From positions 1 to 62,498 of the forward strand of contig CAVFXS010000059.1 in NCBI GenBank assembly GCA_963626805.1: a stretch of DNA of 62,498 nucleotides, read 5' to 3'. This document shows positions 23,796-31,463 of the stretch, in pieces. Each line of letters starts with the position of its first letter. Position 1 is the first letter of the stretch. The notes under the pieces are model-generated. The model saw nothing but the letters and a program-made list of their open reading frames with translations, searched no databases and was not told the origin of the DNA. The DNA comes from CAG-632 sp963626805. GTDB taxonomy: Bacteria; Bacillota; Clostridia; Lachnospirales; Lachnospiraceae. The position numbers were made by a program, and so were the translations under genes.

Positions 23796-26772
23796 TACCA
23801 TAACGATTGATTCCAGGACGGAGCAGGATATATTGCAGGAAATAAAACAACTGGCTGAGTCCTATGTACCGGAGTGGAAGTTTGACACGGAGAATCCGGA
23901 TATAGGCTCTGTTATCAGCATGATTTATGCACGTCAGATGATGGATAATGTGGATAAATATAATGATGCACTGGAGCAATTTCAAGTAGAATTTGTAAAT
24001 ATGCTGGGGGTATCACTACGTCCGGCGATTCCTGCCAGTGCCATGGTGACTATGCAGCCGGTCGAAGATTCTATGACTGGAGTTGCAGTCGAACGGGGAG
24101 TGAAACTGCTGGCGGCGGTCGAGAGGGATGAACCGGTCATATTTGAGACAGAGAGTCCGATTTATGTTACGACATCCCGACTGGTTCAGATGTTTATGAC
24201 ATCTGCCGAGACAGGGAAGGTATTGCCATTATATGGGGCATTTCAGCCGATATATTACATTGATAAGCCGGAGGAGCAGGAGTATCAGGAATATCCTTTT
24301 GGACTGTTTGAATTCCGGAAGACCGGAATAGAGAAACATGGATTGCTATTATATCATTCGCACTTGTTTGACGTGGAGAATAGTAATATTATTCTTGAGC
24401 TGGAAGACAGTACAGAATTTATGGAAGGCTTACAGCAAGGACAGTATCGGATTCTATATTATGGAGAAAAGGGATTCGTTCCTTTTACACAGGTAGAAAT
24501 TGACGAAAGCGGAAATCTGTGTCTGCAGAAGAATACTCCGTGTAAGAAAGTTGAGAAGGAAGGGCGGAGTTATTCGGTGATTTTGCTGGAAGCATGTAAG
24601 AATCCGGCACAGACAGTTGTCTTTCGGGATATTCGGGTATCTTCCTTCGGAACACCGGTTGCACCTGAATTTGTAAATACCGGAAGTCTGGATTTAGATG
24701 TCCGGGAATTTCGTCCGTTTGGTGATACACTGGCACTGTACGAAGAGGTTTATATTGGAGCAAATGAATATTTTCATAAGCCGGGGGCACGTATTACAAT
24801 CCGGTTTCAGCTTCATTTGGAAGAGAATTCGATTTATCTGACGAAGCAGGAAGAAGAGGAAACATTAAAGATTATTAAGCGAAAACCACGGGTATTGATG
24901 ACGGAGGTTATGGCAGACACTTATGCGGATGAAGTGGTGCTGGAATATTATAATGGTACCGGATGGAAAAAGCTGGAGTGTGAAAGGTCTTATGGACAGA
25001 TGTTCCGTACAGAGAAAGCCAGTGAGCATGAAATATCTTTCCTGTGTCCGGAAGACTGGGAGGAACAGACAATTGGCGGTGATACTGGAAGATGTATACG
25101 GATACAGATGTTGAAGGCTGATAATTGTTATTTACGACCATGTACACATCATTATCCGGTGATAACAGATATGCAGATTTCATATGCATATGATAGACAG
25201 ATATTCAGACCGGAATATCTGGAACGACTATCCGGGACAAAGAAGCAGGATCTGACGAAACTCCTGTATAGTGAGAAGCCGATACCGGCATTCAGCAGAG
25301 GTAATTATACGGATACCGCCTTATATATGGGCTTTGATAGAAAGATGGAGAATGGTCCGATCAGTATTCTGTTTGAGTTAGAAGAGGATGGTAACTTTCA
25401 GGGAGCTCGATTCGAGTATTACTATTTTTCAAAGAAAGGCTTTCAGCGGTTAAGGCTGGTAGATTATACAAATGGAATGACGAATTCCAACCGGATCGTA
25501 TTCCTTCCTCCTGCAGATATGGCACCGACTGTACTGGAAGGCAGAGAATGTTACTGGATCAAGGTAGTAGATAAGGAAGGAAGACTGGATAAGGAAGGGG
25601 TGTTCCGTCCGCGTATCGCAAATATTTATATGAATGCGGTGAAGGCTACGAATGCAGAGACGCTTGCAGAAGAAGAGTACTATATTGATGAGGTGCAGCC
25701 GAATATGAGTTTCCATCTGTATGCAGATAATGTGTTGTCAGCAGAAGTCTGGGTAAATGAGACCAACAGTCTTACGGAGAGTGCTAAGAATAAGCTGCTG
25801 GCAATGTATCCGGATAAAGTTCGTCTGGAGAGAGACATGCAGGGAAATATTGTAAGATTCTTTGTACGCTGGGAGGAAGTAAATAACTTTGATTGCTCGA
25901 AGGCAGGAAATAGACATTATTGCATAGATCGTATGAATAAGCTGTTGATATTTGGAGATGGAATTCATGTACAGATACCAAGAAATACGACGGATGTATC
26001 TTTCTTGGTACAGATCTCCAGATGCGGAGGTGCAGAGGGCAATCTGGAACCGGGCATGATTAACTCCAGCATGAGCAATCTGTTATTTATAAATAATATA
26101 CGAAATCCAATGAAGTCCTATGGTGGAAGTGATATGGAGACGATGGAGGAGGCTCTGCATCGAGGCGGCAATATTATCAGTAGCAGACACCGCCTGGTAT
26201 CCGCTACCGATTATGAGCGAGAGGTGCTGGGATTTTCCAAGAATGTAGCACAGGTAAAAACCATTATTGGATATACGAAGCTGGGGCACAGGGATGATCA
26301 GGCGATTACATTGGTCATTCTGATGCGGGAATATCTGTCAAATCCACAGTCCTTCTATCATATCCAGCATCCGCTAAAGGAGCATTTACTGAATCAGTGT
26401 GAGTTAAGCGTGAATCCAGACAAACTAATGCTGGTGCCGCCGCTTTTTGTATCGGTTTCAGTAGAATTATGGGTAGAAATGCTTCGTATGGAGGAGGCTT
26501 TTGAAATACAGAGTCAGTTCCAGACGTGGATGGATGAGTATCTGAATCCATACGCATCACAGGACTGGGAGATTGGAAAAATGCCGACAGAGGCACAGAT
26601 CCGGTTATTGCTACGTTCCGGCAGGCAGCATATGATAATCCGGCATATCAGTATCCATACAGTATATCAGGATGAGACCGGAAGCCATGAACAGATGCTG
26701 GAAGAATTAAAGGTAAATCCATATATGATGTGCAGAGGCGGTAATCACAGGATTCATATAATACAAAAATAG
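23767..26772 (+). CDS. Baseplate J-like wedge protein (Afp11/Pvc11-like)
   Basis: About 1001 residues from ATG 23767 (an in-frame GTG at 23758 is also possible); either start lies inside the gp25 gene, so translation is coupled. Afp11-type proteins form the baseplate ring that triggers sheath contraction. Typical parts are WKFDTENPDIGSVISMIYA near the N-terminus, LGVSLRPAIPASAMVTMQP, the VTMQPVEDSMTGVAVERGVK barrel entry, and late in the protein GGGNIISSRHRLVSATDYER-like text (HRGGNIISSRHRLVSATDYE) marking the J domain. Length is normal for Afp11/Pvc11. Confidence 0.92.
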   Translation: MRQWNKNNYNTITIDSRTEQDILQEIKQLAESYVPEWKFDTENPDIGSVISMIYARQMMDNVDKYNDALEQFQVEFVNMLGVSLRPAIPASAMVTMQPVEDSMTGVAVERGVKLLAAVERDEPVIFETESPIYVTTSRLVQMFMTSAETGKVLPLYGAFQPIYYIDKPEEQEYQEYPFGLFEFRKTGIEKHGLLLYHSHLFDVENSNIILELEDSTEFMEGLQQGQYRILYYGEKGFVPFTQVEIDESGNLCLQKNTPCKKVEKEGRSYSVILLEACKNPAQTVVFRDIRVSSFGTPVAPEFVNTGSLDLDVREFRPFGDTLALYEEVYIGANEYFHKPGARITIRFQLHLEENSIYLTKQEEEETLKIIKRKPRVLMTEVMADTYADEVVLEYYNGTGWKKLECERSYGQMFRTEKASEHEISFLCPEDWEEQTIGGDTGRCIRIQMLKADNCYLRPCTHHYPVITDMQISYAYDRQIFRPEYLERLSGTKKQDLTKLLYSEKPIPAFSRGNYTDTALYMGFDRKMENGPISILFELEEDGNFQGARFEYYYFSKKGFQRLRLVDYTNGMTNSNRIVFLPPADMAPTVLEGRECYWIKVVDKEGRLDKEGVFRPRIANIYMNAVKATNAETLAEEEYYIDEVQPNMSFHLYADNVLSAEVWVNETNSLTESAKNKLLAMYPDKVRLERDMQGNIVRFFVRWEEVNNFDCSKAGNRHYCIDRMNKLLIFGDGIHVQIPRNTTDVSFLVQISRCGGAEGNLEPGMINSSMSNLLFINNIRNPMKSYGGSDMETMEEALHRGGNIISSRHRLVSATDYEREVLGFSKNVAQVKTIIGYTKLGHRDDQAITLVILMREYLSNPQSFYHIQHPLKEHLLNQCELSVNPDKLMLVPPLFVSVSVELWVEMLRMEEAFEIQSQFQTWMDEYLNPYASQDWEIGKMPTEAQIRLLLRSGRQHMIIRHISIHTVYQDETGSHEQMLEELKVNPYMMCRGGNHRIHIIQK

Positions 26773-26810
26773 TCAGGGCACGCATGGATATGGAGATATA
26801 GGAGGATACG

Positions 26811-28916
26811 ATGTTAAATTCCAGGAAACGAGTGGAAAAAACGCATGAACAGATGATGGAAGATGTCTATTCGGAGATCCCAATTTATTCGGAGGAGTGG
26901 ACAAATTATAATCCGTCGGATCCGGGTATTACGATTTTGGAGAATCTGACAGCATTCTTACTGTTGCAGTATAATCAGCTGGATGATAGTGATGCTAGAG
27001 TACAGCAGCAGTTGTTGAAGATGGTTGGCTTTGAACCCAGAAAGGGAAGTCCGGCACGGGTATTATTGGAACCCATCGGCTTGCAGGAGACACTTATGCT
27101 GCCGGCAAATCAGAGATTTCGAGTAGGTGATATGAGCTTTGAGACGACAAAAGAGCGGAAATTAGAGCCTTGTCATATCATTGGCTTATATGCGAATCAG
27201 AAGGGAAGTTATAAGGATTATTCCTATGTACTGGATCCGGAAATTCTGATTGGTGCGAGTGTTTTTGGAGATGCACCAGAGGAAGGAATGGAGATTTATA
27301 TTGTAATGGATCAGACACCGTCTCCGATGACAGATTCCATCTTTTATCTGAAAACCACCGGGGAATATGATCGTAATCCATCAGAGGATAAGAACCGGAA
27401 CCGGCTGGCACAGATAGCCTGGGAATGCTATACGGAAGAGGGATTTGTTCCAATGAATGTAAAGGATGAAACGGATGGATTCCTGTTGGATGGTGAAATG
27501 CGGTTCCGTATGCCGGAGCAGCCGGCAAAGCCGTATCAGAAATATGGCATAGAGGGATATGTATTCCGTGGAACACTGAAGAAGGCACAATACGATATTC
27601 CTCCGAGAATACAGAGATTTTCTGGATTTCTACTGGAGGTATGGCAGAAGGATACACAGGCCATAGTATATACATTTCCAAAAGGGAATGAGATAGAGGT
27701 TAACAGTGAACTGATGGAGCAGGAGCATTACAAGGTGTTGTGCAAGGAAGAGAAGGGTAACTCTTACCGTATGTATCAGGAGGTGTGGTCAGAGTCCGGA
27801 ACCGGAAGATATTATACGGTGACTCGTGATGCGGCAAGCAGATATACCATACATTTCAACAAGCGGGAATTCGGATATGGTCCGGAGAGATTGAAGCATG
27901 CAGTAAAAGTAATTGTTTATAATGAAAAGATTGCAAATCGGTATTATATTGGGCGTGTACTGGGATATGATGATCAGATTATGGAGTTGCCGGAGAAGAA
28001 TCTGGCGATAGATTCTTTCTCAATTCTGGCAATGCGAAGACTGAAGGATGGTTCTGAGATTTATGATTTTGTGAAGCCGAATCGCCGGGGAGAAGGCGAA
28101 CTTCAATATTATTTATATGAGAATGAAGGTAAGATTCAGATTCTGGATGCCGGTGAGTTTATTGGTGCAGAACTATATCTGGCATCTATTGCAGTCATTC
28201 GTGGAAGTGAAGGCAACATCCGGGAAGGAAATACCTTTATTGCAGAGGGTATGGCCGGACAGGCAGCAGAGTTTTGCAATCCGGCTGCTGGCAGCGGTGG
28301 AGCTTATATGGAGACAATAGAGGATACCCGAAGACGGTACGTGCAGGACATCTATAAGCCATATACAGCGGTCAGTGCTGCTGATTATGAGACATTGGTC
28401 ATGTCAACTCCGGGTTTGTGTATTCATAAGGTTAAGGCATATATGAATTATGAGCGAAATCTGGTACAGGTAGCAGTAAAACCGTATAGCCTGGAACGGT
28501 TTCCGATTCTGTCGCGGGATTATCGCAGGCTGATTCGAAGCCGGCTGGAGCAGTGCAGACTGCTGTCAACTAGGATCGAAATATTGCAGCCGGTTTATCT
28601 TCCGATTCAGGTGCGTTGCGTTGCGTATGTGCATAAACATTATGACCATTGTCGGGAACAGATTGAACAGGAGCTTCGGGAAGAACTGGATTATATTACC
28701 GGCGAGCAGGAGTTTGGACAGGTGTTGCGATTTGATACGATTTTCCGTAAACTGGAACAGTTAGAATGTGTATCACAGATTTATGATCTGACACTGACAC
28801 CGCAAAATCGAGGTCTGGCGGTTTGCCAAGGAGCAGATATTATACCAAAGGTGAATTGTCTGTGCTATCCGGGCAGCATTACCCTGGAGTTGCATACACA
28901 GGATACAGAGAATTAG
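26811..28916 (+). CDS. Second baseplate J-like wedge protein (Afp12/Pvc12-like)
   Basis: 701 residues. It shares the wedge architecture: YSEEWTNYNPSDPGITILEN near the start, MVGFEPRKGSPARVLLEP, LPANQRFRVGDMSFET, then the J-domain part AYMETIEDTRRRYVQDIY and TAVSAADYETLVMSTPGL. It probably forms a heterodimeric wedge with the preceding protein, as gp6-like pairs do. RBS ATAGGAGGATACG before ATG. A 38-base gap separates it from the previous gene. Confidence 0.9.
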   Translation: MLNSRKRVEKTHEQMMEDVYSEIPIYSEEWTNYNPSDPGITILENLTAFLLLQYNQLDDSDARVQQQLLKMVGFEPRKGSPARVLLEPIGLQETLMLPANQRFRVGDMSFETTKERKLEPCHIIGLYANQKGSYKDYSYVLDPEILIGASVFGDAPEEGMEIYIVMDQTPSPMTDSIFYLKTTGEYDRNPSEDKNRNRLAQIAWECYTEEGFVPMNVKDETDGFLLDGEMRFRMPEQPAKPYQKYGIEGYVFRGTLKKAQYDIPPRIQRFSGFLLEVWQKDTQAIVYTFPKGNEIEVNSELMEQEHYKVLCKEEKGNSYRMYQEVWSESGTGRYYTVTRDAASRYTIHFNKREFGYGPERLKHAVKVIVYNEKIANRYYIGRVLGYDDQIMELPEKNLAIDSFSILAMRRLKDGSEIYDFVKPNRRGEGELQYYLYENEGKIQILDAGEFIGAELYLASIAVIRGSEGNIREGNTFIAEGMAGQAAEFCNPAAGSGGAYMETIEDTRRRYVQDIYKPYTAVSAADYETLVMSTPGLCIHKVKAYMNYERNLVQVAVKPYSLERFPILSRDYRRLIRSRLEQCRLLSTRIEILQPVYLPIQVRCVAYVHKHYDHCREQIEQELREELDYITGEQEFGQVLRFDTIFRKLEQLECVSQIYDLTLTPQNRGLAVCQGADIIPKVNCLCYPGSITLELHTQDTEN

Positions 28917-28930
28917 GAAGGAGGAGACCC

Positions 28931-30028
28931 ATGGCAGTAGGAATGCAGTACAGTATTAAAAATAATAGGTTAAACAAGGCTGTGTGCCAGGGCATCCGGA
29001 TTGAGGGAGATACGGTAATTGTGAATCCGGAAGGTGCACGACATTTATTGATTCTGGATGCATTGGACAGTGCTACAGAGGATTGCCCCTGGGGAAGACT
29101 GTTCTTTGATGGTGCATTTGATTCCGATACTGTATATTATATATATGTATTTGCACAGAATGAGAATCAGTTTGTTCATGACGGGGAGATACAGGAGATA
29201 GATTCTTTCATGAAAGACATGGATATTGAATTCGCCATCAAGAAGGAATTTATGAAGCTGGCAGGTGTCCGGAGGTTCATTAATAAGCAGGACATACTGT
29301 TATACGATATAAAGGGAAGATACCTTTGGATTGTGATTGAAGTACTTGGAGGCGGTGGCACATTGTCTCATATCCGGGTGCAGTCGCCGGGGGATAACTT
29401 CATGCAGGCGTTTCCGGAAGTTTATCAGAATTATGGAGATTTTTTCCACCGGTATATTTCTATATTTTCTACCATATATAATAAATTTCAGGAGCAGATA
29501 GATAGCAGGTATCAGCTTTTAGATCTGGAACATGCACCGGTAGAACTATTGAACCAGTATGCTGAATGGATGGGACTCATTGTACAGGGGGAATTTTTAA
29601 GTGAAGATGCACTGCGGATGTTAATAAAGGAAGCCTATCTGCTGAATAAGTACAAGGGAACTCGAAAAGTAATTGAGCGGATATGTGAGATTATATTAGA
29701 TGAAACTCCGATTATTGTTGAAAAGAACAGCTTAAGTGGTTATATACGAAGTGAGGATAAGGCAGTTATGAACCGTTTATATGGAAACAGTGTTCATGAT
29801 GTGACGTTATTGCTTACCGGATATGTGGATGAGAAAAAACGTGCACAACTGCTATACCTTCTAAAACAGTTTAAGCCGATTCGAACCAGACTTCGGATTG
29901 TATTTCTGCAGAAGATAGGTATGTTAGATGGATATTCATATATGGATATGAATGCCAGAACCTATGAACAGAGGATTGGAATGCTGGAGGAGCATCAGCT
30001 CATGGACAGCATGATTATATTGGAATAA
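28931..30028 (+). CDS. Tail protein I-like baseplate protein
   Basis: 365 residues from ATG 28931, chosen because GGAAGGAGGAG lies just upstream; a longer in-frame ORF extends back into the preceding gene without an RBS. The C-terminal half has the gpI outline: MQAFPEVYQNYGDFFHRYIS, LLDLEHAPVELLNQYAEWMG, then the rGT-type motif LLNKYKGTRKVIERICEI. The N-terminal half is a separate beta-rich domain. gpI-family proteins connect wedges to fibres or other peripheral parts. No long fibre gene is present in the array, so target binding must come from another protein. Confidence 0.85.
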   Translation: MAVGMQYSIKNNRLNKAVCQGIRIEGDTVIVNPEGARHLLILDALDSATEDCPWGRLFFDGAFDSDTVYYIYVFAQNENQFVHDGEIQEIDSFMKDMDIEFAIKKEFMKLAGVRRFINKQDILLYDIKGRYLWIVIEVLGGGGTLSHIRVQSPGDNFMQAFPEVYQNYGDFFHRYISIFSTIYNKFQEQIDSRYQLLDLEHAPVELLNQYAEWMGLIVQGEFLSEDALRMLIKEAYLLNKYKGTRKVIERICEIILDETPIIVEKNSLSGYIRSEDKAVMNRLYGNSVHDVTLLLTGYVDEKKRAQLLYLLKQFKPIRTRLRIVFLQKIGMLDGYSYMDMNARTYEQRIGMLEEHQLMDSMIILE

Positions 30029-30055
30029 CAGATATGGAAATTGGAGGAGAAAGAT

Positions 30056-30358
30056 ATGAACTTAATAGAAACTGACTGTGGTACTTATATCCGACTGATG
30101 GTGGAGGGCAGAATTGACGTTACGACGAGCCCGAAGCTGCAGGCACAGATTCTGAGCTGCTTTCAGAAAAAGAACGAGTTGGTGATAGATTTTCTAAATG
30201 TGGAATATATTTCCAGCGCAGGGCTTCGGGCGTTGCTGATTGGACAGAAGACAGCAATCTCAAAACGGGGAAGCATGAAGCTGGTAAATGTAAACGATAC
30301 AGTCATGCATGTACTGAAAATGTCCGGTTTTCAGAATATCTTGAATATTGAAGCATAA
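30056..30358 (+). CDS. STAS-domain anti-sigma-factor-antagonist-like protein (SpoIIAA/RsbV type)
   Basis: 100 residues from ATG 30056 (GGAGGAG 6 bases upstream; a TTG 15 bases earlier would lie inside the RBS region). STAS antagonists bind a cognate HATPase kinase when unphosphorylated. The core GRIDVTTSPKLQAQIL, LVIDFLNVEYISSAGLRALL and MKLVNVNDTVMHVLKMSGF are all present. Ser54 is in the position phosphorylated in RsbV. The likely kinase (31047) and phosphatase (34991) are in the same operon, so this is the switch protein. Its target here may be the injector itself rather than a sigma factor, since no sigma gene is nearby. Confidence 0.92.
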   Translation: MNLIETDCGTYIRLMVEGRIDVTTSPKLQAQILSCFQKKNELVIDFLNVEYISSAGLRALLIGQKTAISKRGSMKLVNVNDTVMHVLKMSGFQNILNIEA

Positions 30359-30384
30359 CCGAATCGAAAGGAAGGGGATTTGCT

Positions 30385-31050
30385 ATGATTGTATTTCAGA
30401 ATGTGACATTTGCATATCCGACTTCCAACAGTAAGGTATTGGATAATCTGAGCTTTCATGTCCCACTTCGTGATTTTCAGTTTCTGACAGGAGTAAGTGG
30501 AGCAGGTAAAACAACGATAGTAAAGCTACTCTTAAAAGAACTGGAGCCACAGTCAGGAGCGATATATCTGAATGGACGAAGGCTGTCCCAGATGAAGAGG
30601 AGAGAGATTCCATTGTACAGGAGAAGAATTGGGGTGGTCTCACAGGATATGCGGCTGTTGGAGGATAAAACAGTATACGAGAATGTAGAAATCGTAAAGC
30701 GGGCAGTCGGAGCGGAGAACAGTACGATTCGGGTTCAGGTAGCCATGGCATTGAAGAGTGTAGGGCTGGACAATGCCTATCAAAGGTATCCGTCAGAGCT
30801 ATCCGGAGGACAGCAACAGCGGGTATGCATTGCAAGGGCGATTGTAAACCATCCGGAATTGCTGATCGCAGATGAACCGACCGGTAATCTGGATCCCGAC
30901 AGTGCGATGGAGATTATGGAATTGTTAGAGGGATTTCACAGACAGGGTATGACACTGCTGGTAGCAACACATGACAGGGAGGTTCTGCAGAAATACCCAT
31001 ATTTACGGATCTCAGTGGGAAAATTGGCAGATGAGGAAGAAAAACGATGA
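30385..31050 (+). CDS. Orphan FtsE-like ABC ATPase
   Basis: 221 residues. All ABC ATPase motifs are intact: Walker A GVSGAGKTT, a Q-loop in GVVSQDMRLLEDKTVYENV (quoted in part), signature LSGGQQQR, Walker B LLIADEPTGNLD and switch His in VATHDRE. Sequence style is FtsE/LolD/MacB-like. FtsE normally pairs with a four-helix FtsX permease encoded next door. None is found here: the next gene is the RsbW-like kinase, overlapping by 4 bases. It may work with an unusual membrane partner of this locus, or use a genomic FtsX elsewhere. Confidence 0.9.
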   Translation: MIVFQNVTFAYPTSNSKVLDNLSFHVPLRDFQFLTGVSGAGKTTIVKLLLKELEPQSGAIYLNGRRLSQMKRREIPLYRRRIGVVSQDMRLLEDKTVYENVEIVKRAVGAENSTIRVQVAMALKSVGLDNAYQRYPSELSGGQQQRVCIARAIVNHPELLIADEPTGNLDPDSAMEIMELLEGFHRQGMTLLVATHDREVLQKYPYLRISVGKLADEEEKR

Positions 31051-31463
31051 TTAGAACAATGGTAGTTGATGCTGTAATTGAGAATCTGTATTCTATACTG
31101 GATATCGTGGATGAGGAATTGTCAGGGATAAATCCGGATCAGACATTGCTGGCAGATATTCATGTGTGCGTGGAGGAAATATTTGTAAATATTGCTTCGT
31201 ATGCTTACAGTGATACAACAGGACAGGTTAGAATAGAATTAGAAGTGACAGAGGATATTTTCCGGATGCTTTTTTGTGATTCCGGGTGCCCATATAACCC
31301 ACTGGAAAAATCTGCTCCGGATATAACACTTTCGGCATCAGAGCGGAGCATTGGTGGGTTGGGGATATTTATGGTAAAAGAAATGATGGATACTGTGACA
31401 TATGAGTATAAGGAGAATAAGAATTGGCTGTACATAATGAAAAACATAAGACAAAAAAAATAG
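31047..31463 (+). CDS. RsbW/SpoIIAB-like serine kinase (HATPase)
   Basis: 138 residues. Anti-sigma-type kinases of this fold phosphorylate STAS antagonists. The N-box is HVCVEEIFVNIASYAY, G1 is FCDSGCPYNPL and G2 is SIGGLGIFMVKEMMD. The ATGA overlap with the preceding ATPase gene implies coupled translation. With the STAS protein (30056) and PP2C phosphatase (34991) it completes a partner-switching set. It lacks any attached sensor domain. The end of the gene contains the RBS and TTG start of the next gene. Confidence 0.92.
   Translation: MIRTMVVDAVIENLYSILDIVDEELSGINPDQTLLADIHVCVEEIFVNIASYAYSDTTGQVRIELEVTEDIFRMLFCDSGCPYNPLEKSAPDITLSASERSIGGLGIFMVKEMMDTVTYEYKENKNWLYIMKNIRQKK

Noticed and set aside
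28823..28930. Longer N-terminus for the tail-protein-I-like gene
   Set aside because: The extension overlaps the preceding wedge gene by about 90 bases without an RBS, whereas ATG 28931 has a strong GGAAGGAGGAG.
11927..30028. Prophage or R-type tailocin
   Set aside because: No capsid, portal, terminase, integrase, holin or lysin gene is present, whereas DUF4255, DUF4280, CIS_tube adaptors and AAA+ ATPases, typical of eCIS, are.
3467..30028. Type VI secretion system
   Set aside because: No TssB/TssC split sheath, TssJLM, TssK or ClpV gene is seen. The sheath is a single protein and the ATPases are not ClpV-like.
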